Origin: Bacillota bacterium
GTDB lineage: Bacteria; Bacillota; Sulfobacillia; Sulfobacillales; JAIMBI01
Direction: 5' to 3'
Length of the DNA stretch: 51,536 nt
Assembly: GCA_021846565.1 (NCBI GenBank)
Contig: JAJZWS010000017.1
Coordinates: 1-51,536, forward strand
In this document: positions 15,489 to 24,240 of the stretch, piece by piece
Position numbering within the stretch: position 1 is the first letter of the stretch
Layout: every line of letters begins with the position of its first letter
Made by a program: the position numbers and the translations under genes
Notes under the pieces: model-generated
Seen by the model: the letters and a program-made list of their open reading frames with translations, nothing else
What the model was told of the DNA's origin: nothing
The model's database searches: none

Positions 15489-18400
15489 CTACGTGCTTGG
15501 ACCTGGTGGCACGGCGCGGTCAGCGAGGTCCGGCCAGAGCGGCCGGATGTATCGGTCGACCACGTCCCATACCTCCGCGATGCCCTGTTCCGCCAAGGCA
15601 GCGAGGCGAGCATGCACGGCTCGCATCCCGGAGGTCGGCGGGCCATCGGCCCGATCCACGGCGCCAATGAGTGCGGCCAGCTTTACGTTGAGGCCGGGTG
15701 GAAATTTCAAGTAATCGAGCGGAACCCGGGCGCGTGGCTCGACGAATGCAGTTTCCACGCGGGCCAAAGACGCAAGGAGTGCACCCGGGACGGCCTCGCG
15801 GTGGCCGTCCCCAATCCGGTCGCGAATGTCCCGAATGACCGCGGCAGTCTCGTGCACGCGGCTCAGGGTGCGCACCAGCTGGAGGTGAAAGGCGAACTGA
15901 CTCGTCAGCCCCTCGGGGTTCGCGGACCCACGGGGATCCGGGGCGATCTGCAGGGAGACCATGGCCGTGTGGGCGCCTGCGACGAGGCGTACGACATAGG
16001 GGCCGGGCAGAACCACGGGACCCTGGGTGCTGCCGCCCCGCAGGACCGCGCCGGGCAGCGGGGTAGCCCCGGGGTGCCGCATGTTCCAGTAGACCCGCTT
16101 GGTGCCTGACCCGCACGGCAGGTCGTTGCCGGTCCACGTCCGCAAGGTGGCTCCGGCGTCATCGCCAAGGGTCAGCGCAGCGCCATCGTGGAAGGCGGCG
16201 GGCAGCCGATAGGTGATGGCTGCGCCGATGGGTGGGTTCGCCCCGGCATCGACCAGGGTGGCGCCCTCGGGTCCGCGCTGCCAGCGCACCACCGCGACCT
16301 CCACGGAGGTGTAGCCGCTTTCGGCTCGCCCAGGCAAGGCGGATGCTCCGCGCGCCTGCCCGCGGGATGTGGGGCGAGGAGGCGCCACGACCGGCAGGCT
16401 GGCGTTGGTGGTAAAGGAAGGATGCCGCAGCGCCGTCGCGTCGTCCAAGATCCAAAAGGATCGCCCGTGCGTCGCCACCACGAGGTCTCCGCCGGTCAGC
16501 GCGATGTCGTAGATCGGCACCCGCGGCAGATTATGCTGAAGTCGGTGCCACTGGGCGCCGTCGGTCACCGAGTAGTACACCCCGGACTCCGTACCCAGAA
16601 ACAAGAGACCTCTCCGCTCGGGGTCCGCGCGAATGACCCGGGCAAAGTCGTCGTCGGCGACGCCGACCGTGATCATGGTCCACGTCTGGCCAAAGTCCTT
16701 CGTATGCAGGACGTAGGGCGTGAGGTCATCGACCTGGTACCGATGCGCGGCCACATAGGCCACCGCCGGATCGTGGGGAGAGGGTTCTACCGTGCTGATG
16801 CGGGCCCATTCCGGCAGGCCGATCGGGGTCCGATCGTGCCAAGTGCGGCCCCCATCGCGGGTGACGTGAATCTGGCCATCGTCTGAGCCCGTCCACAGGA
16901 CCAGCGGGTCCAACGGGGATTCGGCCACCGACGAGAGGGTGGCATACAGTTCGGCGTGCCCGTTATCTCCGGTGATAGTGCCACCAGACGGTCCTAGCGT
17001 GTCGGGATCGTGGCGGGTGAGGTCCGGACTGATGACATCCCAGTCCTGCCCTTCGTTGCGGGATCGAAACAGGACGTTGGCGCCCACGTACAGGGTGTTG
17101 GGGTCATGGGACGACAGCAGGACGGGGAAGCTCCACGCAAACCGATAGGCTAGGTCTCGGCCCGGGGAGCCCCGCACCTCCTCGGGCCAGGGCGTAATCA
17201 CCCGGTGCTGTCGGGTGGCGTGGTCATAGCGGGTCAACAGAGATCCGTTGCTGCCGGCGTACACGATGTTGGAATTATCGGGGCGCACGGCAATGGCGCC
17301 ACTTTCGCCACCTCCGACACTGTAGCAGTCCGCCAGCGTGATCCCGGCCCCGGCGGTTCGGCTGGGCGTGGACAGGGTGCTGTTGTCCTGTTGCGCGCCA
17401 TACACGCGGTAGGGGGTCTGCCGGTCGGTGGTGGCGTGATAAAACTGGCCGGTGGGTTGGTTCAGCGTCGTGGACCACGAGGCGCCGCCATCATAGGAAA
17501 TGGCGGCGCCACCGTCGTGCCCGCTCACCAGGTGGTGTGGATCGCGGGGGTCGATCCAGAGGTCATGGTGATCCGCGTGCGCCGTGGGCAGCACCGCGAA
17601 CGTCCGGCCCCCATCCGCGGAGCGCAAGAGCTGCAGGCTGAGGGCGTACACGGTGTCGCCGGCGGCCGCCAAGCGGCTGAAGTACCACGGGCGGATGGCG
17701 AGCGACGCATCGCAGTTCACGCGCTCCCACGCGTCGCCGCCGTCGGCGGATCGAAACAGCCCCCCCTCGTGGGCCTCCACCATCGCCCACAGGTACGGCG
17801 TGCCCGCGGAGCGGGCCAGGCCGATGCGTCCCCAGGGTTCGGGGGGCAGGCCGGACCGGTTCGCCAGGCTGACCCACGTGGTGCCCGCGTCGTCGCTTCG
17901 ATAAAGTCCACTGCCTGGTCCCCCGCTCTCCAGGCGGTAGGGGGAGCGGCGGACGTCCCACAACGCGGCGTACAGCACCCGCGGATGGTCGGGGTCCAAC
18001 ACCACGTCGACGGCGCCGGTGCGGCCGCTGGCTGCCAGGACCCGATCCCAGGTGTGCCCGCCATTGTGCGTGCGGTAGAGGCCGCGCTCACCCCCGGGCC
18101 CATAGATGTGGCCCAACGCGGCGGCGTAGACGACGTTTGGGTCATCGGGGTGGACCACCAGGCGCGCCAGATGGCGCGAGTCCCCCAAGCCCCGCGGCTC
18201 CCAGGTGTGTCCGCCATCGGCAGAGCGGTACACCCCTGACCCGTGCGCCACATCGGTGCGGATGTTGGCCTCGCCGGTCCCGGCGTACACGATGCCGGGG
18301 TCAGCCGCCGATAGGGCCAGCGCCCCGATGGCCGGGGTGGGGAGGAACCCATCGGTCACGTTGTGCCAGGACAATCCCCCGTCGATGGTTTTCCACACGC

Positions 18401-18515
18401 CGCCTGCCGCGGCGCCCAAGTAGCTGGTCAGCGGATGATGAGGATCGCCGACTACGGCAGAAACGCGCCCACCCCGGAACGGCCCGATAGGCCGCCATGA
18501 AAACGCTTCGGACAT
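15489..18515 (-). CDS. BNR/sortilin-type beta-propeller protein, second copy
   Basis: The product has 1008 residues and is a clear paralogue of the protein at 10492-13584. Both begin with the same block (WRPIGPFRGGRVSAVVGDP here), share blades such as GVYRSADGGHTWEPRG and a C-terminal YVVRLVAGAHTAMVSLQIAPDPRG region, and end in an alpha-helical tail. No signal peptide or catalytic residues are visible. The ATG at 18513-18515 is preferred to one 15 nt upstream because GGGGAGG lies 6 nt before it, inside the longer reading. The gene is 36 nt downstream of the second S9 peptidase, giving the same peptidase-then-propeller order as the first module in inverted orientation. Confidence 0.85.
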   Translation of the reverse strand: MSEAFSWRPIGPFRGGRVSAVVGDPHHPLTSYLGAAAGGVWKTIDGGLSWHNVTDGFLPTPAIGALALSAADPGIVYAGTGEANIRTDVAHGSGVYRSADGGHTWEPRGLGDSRHLARLVVHPDDPNVVYAAALGHIYGPGGERGLYRTHNGGHTWDRVLAASGRTGAVDVVLDPDHPRVLYAALWDVRRSPYRLESGGPGSGLYRSDDAGTTWVSLANRSGLPPEPWGRIGLARSAGTPYLWAMVEAHEGGLFRSADGGDAWERVNCDASLAIRPWYFSRLAAAGDTVYALSLQLLRSADGGRTFAVLPTAHADHHDLWIDPRDPHHLVSGHDGGAAISYDGGASWSTTLNQPTGQFYHATTDRQTPYRVYGAQQDNSTLSTPSRTAGAGITLADCYSVGGGESGAIAVRPDNSNIVYAGSNGSLLTRYDHATRQHRVITPWPEEVRGSPGRDLAYRFAWSFPVLLSSHDPNTLYVGANVLFRSRNEGQDWDVISPDLTRHDPDTLGPSGGTITGDNGHAELYATLSSVAESPLDPLVLWTGSDDGQIHVTRDGGRTWHDRTPIGLPEWARISTVEPSPHDPAVAYVAAHRYQVDDLTPYVLHTKDFGQTWTMITVGVADDDFARVIRADPERRGLLFLGTESGVYYSVTDGAQWHRLQHNLPRVPIYDIALTGGDLVVATHGRSFWILDDATALRHPSFTTNASLPVVAPPRPTSRGQARGASALPGRAESGYTSVEVAVVRWQRGPEGATLVDAGANPPIGAAITYRLPAAFHDGAALTLGDDAGATLRTWTGNDLPCGSGTKRVYWNMRHPGATPLPGAVLRGGSTQGPVVLPGPYVVRLVAGAHTAMVSLQIAPDPRGSANPEGLTSQFAFHLQLVRTLSRVHETAAVIRDIRDRIGDGHREAVPGALLASLARVETAFVEPRARVPLDYLKFPPGLNVKLAALIGAVDRADGPPTSGMRAVHARLAALAEQGIAEVWDVVDRYIRPLWPDLADRAVPPGPST

Positions 18516-18551
18516 TCGTTGCCTCCCCATGCTCTTCTTCGGCCGGCCGCA

Positions 18552-20501
18552 CTACAAGCGGGAGCCAAACCATCGCGCGATCCGCCAGAGGCGGTCGACC
18601 CGGTGGTAGGGCTGGCCGGCACGCGACAACTCATGGCTCTCCCCGGGATACCGCACCAGCTCCACCTCGCGCCCCAGCATCTTGAGCGCCTGAAACAGCT
18701 GCTCCGCCTGCTCGATGGGGCAGCGCCAATCTTCTTCCGCGTGCAACAGCAGCAGCGGCGTGGTGATCTGGTCGGCAAAAGCCAGCGGGGAGCTGTCCCG
18801 ATAGTGCTCGGGATGCGCCCACGGCCCGCCGTACTCCTCCATCCCCCGAAAGCCCATGTCGCTGGTGCCGACAAAGCTGTAACGGTTGGACACGCTGCGC
18901 TGGGCAATGGCGGCCCGGAACCGGTCGGTCTGGGTCAAAATCCAGTTGGTGAGATAGCCACCGAAGCTGCCTCCGGTGATGCCGAGGCGCGCCGGGTCCA
19001 TCCATGGAAACTGAGAAGATTGGCCCAGCGCCGCATCCAGGACGGCCAGCACATCGTGCGCCGTGTCCACGCCCCAGTGATCCATCACCGGCGTGCAGTG
19101 ATCCTGACCATACCCGGTGGATCCGCGCGGGTTCGAGTACACCACTCCGATGCCCAGGCCCGCGAGCATTTGGAATTCAAACATAAACGCTTCCCCGTAT
19201 GCGGCGTGCGGGCCGCCGTGAATCTCCAAGACGGCAGGCCCGGGGGTGTCGGTCACGGGGGGCAGGGCCCAGGCCTCCACGGTCAGCCCGTCTGGGCTCG
19301 GGGTGCGGAATGGCTGGGGGGTCGACAGCCAAACCGCCTCCAGCCATGGGTTCGCGTCGGTGATGCGTGTCAGGGCGCCCTCCAGGGGACCCACATAAAT
19401 CTCCCCCGGCGAGCGGGCCGTGGCGGCGGCCAGAGCCGCCTCACCCGTCGCCGTGTCGACGCTGAGCCCGTACACCGTGCGGTGAGCGGCCAACAGCGAC
19501 CGGACGGGAGAGCCGTCCCGAGGCACGGCGTAGATGCCCGTGGCGCCGCCGTCGTCCGCTACGACCCAGAGTTCACGGCTATCTGGCGTCCAGAGGGGAC
19601 CCGGGAGCGAAGCAGCGCCGCGCGCATCCGAGAGCACATGGCTGCCCGGCTCCCGGTCCCACGCCGGCGCCACGCGCTGGGCGGCTCGGCGACCGTCGGC
19701 CGCCACTTCCCACAGCGCCGCACACGTAGCGCGGCCAAAACGGCCATCGTGACCATAAAACGCCAGCGTGGTGCCATCCGGCGACCAGCTGGGGACCTGA
19801 ACGGCCAGGTCCTGGGTCAGACGGGTCCATCGCCGATCCCCGAGGTCGAGGCGCCACAGGTCCCGAATGAGGCTGCCGTCGGCGTCCGGCTCCCGACGGG
19901 ACACCACGGCGATACTGCCCCCGTCGGGAGCCCACGTCGGCGAGGCGTAACTGTAGGCGTCCTCGCTCAGCGGGGTGAGGCCGCGTTCCATCTCCCCAAC
20001 GTCCAATATGTACAGCGCCAGATGGCGCTCTTCGTGAAGCTTCTCGCCGTTGGTGCGGTAGTGGCGGCGGCGGATGGCCAGGACATCGTCCGCGTACCCC
20101 GGGAGCAGGGGCTCCGCCAACGATTCGGCGGCCGTGAGGGCTAGGCGCCGCGAATCCGGCGCCCACGCCACCCCCGTCGGGGCGAAGGGCAGCGTCGTGA
20201 GCTGCCGGGCCTCTCCGCCGGCCAACGGCAACAGCCACAGCTGTGTCGAGCCGCCCCGGTCGGACAGGAACGCCAGCGAGCACCCATCCGGCGCCATCTG
20301 CGGGGCCCAGCTGTTCCCGACTGGCGTCGAGAGCGCGCGGGTGCCCTCGGGGGACCAGACCCAAAGGTCCCGGTCATATCCCTTGCGGTCGGTCCGCACC
20401 CGCCGCTGGACGTACACCACCTCGTGGGTCCCGGGGCGGCGTACGGGACTCTCTACCCACATCATTCGGTACAGGTCTTCCGGGACAAGTCCTTGGGTCA
20501 T
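18552..20501 (-). CDS. S9-family serine peptidase, second copy
   Basis: The product has 649 residues. An N-terminal propeller (about 1-385) precedes an alpha/beta-hydrolase domain with Ser512 (GGSFGGYLTNW), Asp591 (EEDWRCPIEQAEQLF) and His623 (GESHELSRAG). It resembles the 8541-10502 peptidase in length and motifs (both have DYRVPIEQ/DWRCPIEQ), but sequence outside the motifs differs considerably, so the duplication is old or the two were acquired separately. There is no signal peptide. The start was chosen for GGAGGAGG about 7 nt upstream; longer upstream readings run through the promoter. Its operator is a variant of the palindrome before the first S9 gene. Confidence 0.92.
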   Translation of the reverse strand: MTQGLVPEDLYRMMWVESPVRRPGTHEVVYVQRRVRTDRKGYDRDLWVWSPEGTRALSTPVGNSWAPQMAPDGCSLAFLSDRGGSTQLWLLPLAGGEARQLTTLPFAPTGVAWAPDSRRLALTAAESLAEPLLPGYADDVLAIRRRHYRTNGEKLHEERHLALYILDVGEMERGLTPLSEDAYSYASPTWAPDGGSIAVVSRREPDADGSLIRDLWRLDLGDRRWTRLTQDLAVQVPSWSPDGTTLAFYGHDGRFGRATCAALWEVAADGRRAAQRVAPAWDREPGSHVLSDARGAASLPGPLWTPDSRELWVVADDGGATGIYAVPRDGSPVRSLLAAHRTVYGLSVDTATGEAALAAATARSPGEIYVGPLEGALTRITDANPWLEAVWLSTPQPFRTPSPDGLTVEAWALPPVTDTPGPAVLEIHGGPHAAYGEAFMFEFQMLAGLGIGVVYSNPRGSTGYGQDHCTPVMDHWGVDTAHDVLAVLDAALGQSSQFPWMDPARLGITGGSFGGYLTNWILTQTDRFRAAIAQRSVSNRYSFVGTSDMGFRGMEEYGGPWAHPEHYRDSSPLAFADQITTPLLLLHAEEDWRCPIEQAEQLFQALKMLGREVELVRYPGESHELSRAGQPYHRVDRLWRIARWFGSRL

Positions 20502-20577
20502 GTGGCGCCTCCTCCATCCTCGCACTCCTTGCCCGTCCGGCACGCTGGTCGTGTGTGCCGCGCGGCGCGGCCAGGAT

Positions 20578-20610
20578 GCGTTGAAAATTTGTCCAACGAG
20601 AGCCATCATA
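20578..20610 (-). promoter_or_regulatory. promoter -10 and operator variant of the second S9/BNR operon
   Basis: On the minus strand a TATGAT box (20605-20610) is followed 7 nt later by GTTGGACAAATTTTCAACGC (20597 down to 20578). This matches GTTAGACAAATTGTCTACGC at the first S9 operon in 17 of 20 positions. The -35 region falls at the end of the racemase gene and is poor. Confidence 0.65.
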
Positions 20611-20631
20611 TCGCATGGAGCGACCGGGGCG

Positions 20632-21360
20632 CTATCCGGTCGGGCGGCCAAACCGGTGGAGCACCGCCTGTACCAGTTCGTCGGTGGCATCGAACGTAGG
20701 CACCTGGGCCGGCCGGGCCGCATGGGCATACACCGCAGGCAGTTCGGTGCAGCCCAGCAACAGCGCGTCGGCGCCGTTGGCCCAGTTCTCTCCCGCGAGC
20801 TCCGTCAAACGACGCTGGGCGGCTTGGGGATCGTGCCCCGCCTTGATTTGCTGGATGATCGTCATCAGGGCGGCCTGGGTGGTGGGATCGGGGGTGAGGA
20901 GGGTGACCGCGGCGCTATCCGCGGGACCGCGATACAAGCCCAGCTGCACGGTGGGCGTCGTGGCCATGAGCGCAACGCGGCGCGCGCCCCCGGCGGCCAC
21001 CGCTTGCATGACGAGCGTGGGCAGGTGCAGGATCGGCGCGGGCACCGCCCGGGCGATGTCATCGTAGTACGCGTGGCACGTGGCCGACGGAATCACCAGC
21101 AGGTCGGCTCCGGCGTGGACCAGCGTCCGGGCGGCCTGGATCAGGTGTGGGAGCGGTGTCGGGCCCCGGCCGGCCAGGTGCTCCAGGCGGCTGGGCGCAG
21201 ACGGCTCCGTCACCATGGTGACCGGGACGTGTTCCGCATCCTTGGTGGCGGGCGTCAGTTCGACCAAGCGGTAATAGAAGTGGGCGGTGGCCAGGCTGCC
21301 GAACCCGCCCAGAATGCCCAAGCGCGTGGGGATGGGCAGCGGCTCTCCGAACGATGCCAT
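20632..21360 (-). CDS. aspartate/glutamate racemase-family protein with a substituted N-terminal catalytic residue
   Basis: The product has 242 residues, the normal length. It shows the family opening LGILGGFGSLATAHFYYRLVE and the C-terminal catalytic motif LLLGCTELP. In most family members the first catalytic motif is PxCNTAH. Here it reads PSATCHAYYDD, so Ser92 stands at the usual Cys position, Ala at the Asn, and a Cys lies three residues later (Cys95). Some broad-specificity or L-Asp/Glu racemases also lack the first Cys (E. coli YgeA-type has Thr). It may racemise or isomerise an amino acid released by the neighbouring peptidases. The ATG has GAGGAGG 6 nt upstream. It is divergent from the DauR-like regulator. 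Confidence 0.82.
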   Translation of the reverse strand: MASFGEPLPIPTRLGILGGFGSLATAHFYYRLVELTPATKDAEHVPVTMVTEPSAPSRLEHLAGRGPTPLPHLIQAARTLVHAGADLLVIPSATCHAYYDDIARAVPAPILHLPTLVMQAVAAGGARRVALMATTPTVQLGLYRGPADSAAVTLLTPDPTTQAALMTIIQQIKAGHDPQAAQRRLTELAGENWANGADALLLGCTELPAVYAHAARPAQVPTFDATDELVQAVLHRFGRPTG

Positions 21361-21497
21361 GCGGCACCTCCTCGGCGCACAAGGTATCAGCCTCCAACGG
21401 CGGCCGCAAGGACCGAGCCGCCGGAGGCCCGGTTTCGTGCGTCGAGTGCACAATCGCGCTATATTACGAGGGTATGCTGGCATGGGAGGCGACTTAG

Positions 21498-22169
21498 TTG
21501 GCGTTGAAGGCGTGGGAGTTGGACAATTTTCGGCGGTTGGCAGAGAACCTGTCCGCGTTGTTGGGTCCATCGGCGGAAGTGGTGATTCATGACTTGGATG
21601 ACCTGCAGCACTCCATCGTGTGCCTGGCAGGTGACGTGACCCACCGCCAGCCCGGGCAGCCCATGACCACCGTGGGGCTTGAGGCGCTGCGACGTGGCAC
21701 GGAGATTTCGTCGTTGCAGGGAAGCTATCGTTCGGTGCTGCCCGACGGCCGCGTGCTGAAATGTTCGTCGACCTTCCTGCGAAATGCGGCCGGGCGATCG
21801 GTGGTGGCCCTGTGCATCAACCTTGACGTGACCCAATGGCACCAGGCGGCCGATCTGCTGCTGGACTTTGCCAGCGTCGGTGCCCGAGACGACCTGCAGG
21901 AGGAGTACGTGCACTCGGTTCCCGACATGATTGCCACCATGGTGAATGGTGCGCTCGACACGATGGGCAAGCACCCCGAACACATGGATGGCGCGGAGCG
22001 GCTCGAGGTCGTCCGCGCGCTGGACGACCGTGGCGTCTTTCTCATCAAGGGGGCGGCGGGGTACGTGTCCAAGATGCTGGGCGTGTCCCGGGCCACCCTC
22101 TACAACTATCTGCAGCGCATCCGCACGGACCAGGTTTTCGCCCATGTGGAATCCTCGAAAGTGCCTTAG
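21498..22169 (+). CDS. YheO/DauR-family PAS-HTH transcriptional regulator
   Basis: The product has 223 residues. The N-terminal half (about 10-125) matches the YheO-type PAS-like domain (LSALLGPSAEVVIHDLDDLQHSIVCLAG), which senses small ligands. The C-terminal part (about 150-215) is a DauR-type helix-turn-helix (FLIKGAAGYVSKMLGVSRATLYNYLQRIR). DauR represses D-arginine catabolism in Pseudomonas; here the neighbours point to peptide or amino-acid use. The start is a TTG with GGGAGG 8 nt upstream. It is placed between operons that share the TAGACAAATTGTCTA-like palindrome and is therefore the natural candidate for its regulator; that link is inference. I see no copy of the palindrome before the regulator itself. 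Confidence 0.87.
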   Translation: MALKAWELDNFRRLAENLSALLGPSAEVVIHDLDDLQHSIVCLAGDVTHRQPGQPMTTVGLEALRRGTEISSLQGSYRSVLPDGRVLKCSSTFLRNAAGRSVVALCINLDVTQWHQAADLLLDFASVGARDDLQEEYVHSVPDMIATMVNGALDTMGKHPEHMDGAERLEVVRALDDRGVFLIKGAAGYVSKMLGVSRATLYNYLQRIRTDQVFAHVESSKVP

Positions 22170-22275
22170 GAATGGGGTCGGGGCACGCTCCCCAAACCGG
22201 TCCGCCAGCTCCATGGCCAGCTGTCACTCGGTGCCAACGGCTGGCTAGACCAATCAAAAGAGGGCCCTTGGGCGC

Positions 22276-22335
22276 TTGACAGGCGCGGGACGCGTGAGTA
22301 CGCTCCCCCTGAGGATCAGTTAGACTAAATGTCTA
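22276..22335 (+). promoter_or_regulatory. promoter and operator of the peptide transporter operon
   Basis: TTGACA (22276-22281), a 17-nt spacer and TACGCT (22299-22304) form the promoter. The palindrome TAGACTAAATGTCTA (22321-22335) lies just downstream of the expected start. It differs from the first S9 operator at only a few central positions, keeping TAGAC and GTCTA at the same spacing. Confidence 0.75.
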
Positions 22336-22400
22336 TCAACAGCGAGGATTAGGGTTCCCAGGCAGTACCCCAGGATTCTTCAGGAGGAGCGTGACGATAA

Positions 22401-24143
22401 ATGGTCCACCTATCGCGGCGGGGAAATGTCCGCGGACGATTTGCGTGGGGGGGGATGGCGGCTGCGGTGTTGCTGTTGGCGGCCGCCTGCGCGCCCAGCG
22501 CCAGTTCCAGCTCGAAACCGGCGAGCCCTACGGCGTCGGCGCCGCGCGCCGGCGGCACTGTGGTGGATGCGCTGGGCCCGGTCACCGGCTTCGACTGGTA
22601 TCTCCCGCTGATGGCCGTGGCGTACAACAGCACCACCAACGCGACCGCCCAGTCGCTGCAGTACAAGGGACTTTATGTGACCGGGAGCAATGGGTTGCCC
22701 GACTATGCGCGGAGCATTGCCAGCGACATCACGTGGAACAAGGCGGGGACCGTCTACACGGTCAAGATGAACCCCAAGTGGCACTGGTCCAATGGCGCAC
22801 CCGTGACAGCGTCCGACGTGCAGTTTGAGTGGCACATGATTCAGGCGGCCAGCGCCGCAAACGCGCCGGCACCGTGGCCATGGACGGGCGCGGGTCCCAC
22901 CGGGATCAACGTCACCGTCAAGTCCTTCAGGGTCGTCAACGCGCACGAGTTTCAGGTAACCACCGTGGCGCCCGAGAACCAGTTGTGGTATCTCGGCCAG
23001 CTGGGGAACTTTATGCCGTTCCCCAAAGCCTCATGGGACAAGTACCCCGGGCAGCACGCGAAAGAACTGGCTTACCTCACCCAGAACGGCAGTAATCCTT
23101 CGTTCTTCTCGGTGATTGACGGCCCGTTCAAGCTGATTCAGGCCGTGCCCGAGCAGTCCTGGACCTTTGCGCCCAACCCACACTACGACGGTCACAAGCC
23201 GTATTTGCACCGCCTCATCTTCCAGTACGAGACCACGGACACCGCCGAGGTGGCTGGATTGCAGACCGGCGCCATTCAGGTGGGCTACTTGCCGGGGACC
23301 GATTATGCGATTCGGAACACGTTCACGTTGCAGCGCTTTGTGGCTCAGCCCCCCGCAGCGTTTGCCCGCATCCTGCTGAACTTCAAGAATCCCCAGGTGG
23401 GATCTATTCTCAAGCAGGAGGCGGTGCGGCAGGCGATGCAGATGGGGATCGACCAGCCGACCATCATTCGAGCCGTCTTCAACGGGTTGGGTGTGCAAAG
23501 CACCACGGCCGTGGTGTCCATGTCGCCCTATCTCGATCCGGCCTTAAAGAAAGGGCCGATATTTCCGTACAATCCCCAGGCGGGCGTGAAACTGTTGGAG
23601 GCCAACGGCTGGCATCTCTCGAACGGGGTGATGACGAACGCTTCGGGTCAGAAGCTTCAGTTCCAGCTGAGCTATCCTACGGGCAGCAGCTCCATCCTGG
23701 CGATGGTGCAACTGCTGGCGCAGGACTGGGGCAAGGAAGGGATCAACGTGTCGCTGAACGCGGTGCCGTTCCCGACCATGCTGCAAGATCACCGCAAGCC
23801 CACATCGTGGCAGATCCAAGGGGGCCTTGAGCTCACCGGCGGCATCGGGTACGGGGTCGACAACACGGTGTTTGGAACCAACGGCCCCTTGAATTTCGTC
23901 GGGTACTCCAACACGACGCTTGACAACCTGATGACGGCGGCTTTGGCGCCTCAGCCGAACGCGCAGGCGGGCGTTCAGAAAATCTACGCCTATGAAGAGT
24001 TCCTGGCGCACCACCTGCCGAATCTGTGGATGCCGGTGGGTGACAGCTATTCGATGGTCGCAAAGAACGTGCATGGGGTATTCAGTTCCGTGCCGGTGAA
24101 AGGCGAGTTTGCCATCTACCCGCAGTACTGGTGGGTGAGTTAA
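22401..24143 (+). CDS. peptide-binding lipoprotein of an ABC transporter (SBP family 5)
   Basis: The product has 580 residues. A lipoprotein signal ends at Cys30 (AVLLLAAACAPS), followed by a Ser/Ala/Pro-rich linker. The rest matches family 5 solute-binding proteins: the opening YLPLMAVAYNSTTN, the domain I pattern WHWSNGAPVTASDVQFEWHMI, the central DGPFKLIQAVPEQSW and the late KIYAYEEFLAHHLPNLWMP. It would capture oligopeptides or similar ligands outside the membrane. GGAGGAG lies about 12 nt before the ATG, slightly far. First gene of the operon with tldD, tldE, two permeases and an S53 protease; a strong hairpin follows it, which could keep its message more abundant than the rest. Confidence 0.92.
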   Translation: MVHLSRRGNVRGRFAWGGMAAAVLLLAAACAPSASSSSKPASPTASAPRAGGTVVDALGPVTGFDWYLPLMAVAYNSTTNATAQSLQYKGLYVTGSNGLPDYARSIASDITWNKAGTVYTVKMNPKWHWSNGAPVTASDVQFEWHMIQAASAANAPAPWPWTGAGPTGINVTVKSFRVVNAHEFQVTTVAPENQLWYLGQLGNFMPFPKASWDKYPGQHAKELAYLTQNGSNPSFFSVIDGPFKLIQAVPEQSWTFAPNPHYDGHKPYLHRLIFQYETTDTAEVAGLQTGAIQVGYLPGTDYAIRNTFTLQRFVAQPPAAFARILLNFKNPQVGSILKQEAVRQAMQMGIDQPTIIRAVFNGLGVQSTTAVVSMSPYLDPALKKGPIFPYNPQAGVKLLEANGWHLSNGVMTNASGQKLQFQLSYPTGSSSILAMVQLLAQDWGKEGINVSLNAVPFPTMLQDHRKPTSWQIQGGLELTGGIGYGVDNTVFGTNGPLNFVGYSNTTLDNLMTAALAPQPNAQAGVQKIYAYEEFLAHHLPNLWMPVGDSYSMVAKNVHGVFSSVPVKGEFAIYPQYWWVS

Positions 24144-24166
24144 GCAGTTCGGATCCGGGGCATCGC

Positions 24167-24197
24167 GGACGGGCGGGCGCGCCATGCCCGCCCGTCC
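24167..24197 (+). other. intercistronic hairpin after the binding-protein gene
   Basis: A perfect 12-bp GC-rich stem (24167-24178 with 24186-24197) has a 7-nt loop and no T tract. It lies between the binding-protein stop and the tldD start. Such hairpins often protect or partly terminate the upstream message, giving excess binding protein over the membrane parts. Confidence 0.55.
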
Positions 24198-24240
24198 GGC
24201 GGATGCGCCTCAGAACACCGGAGAGATGGGGGGAGACAGC

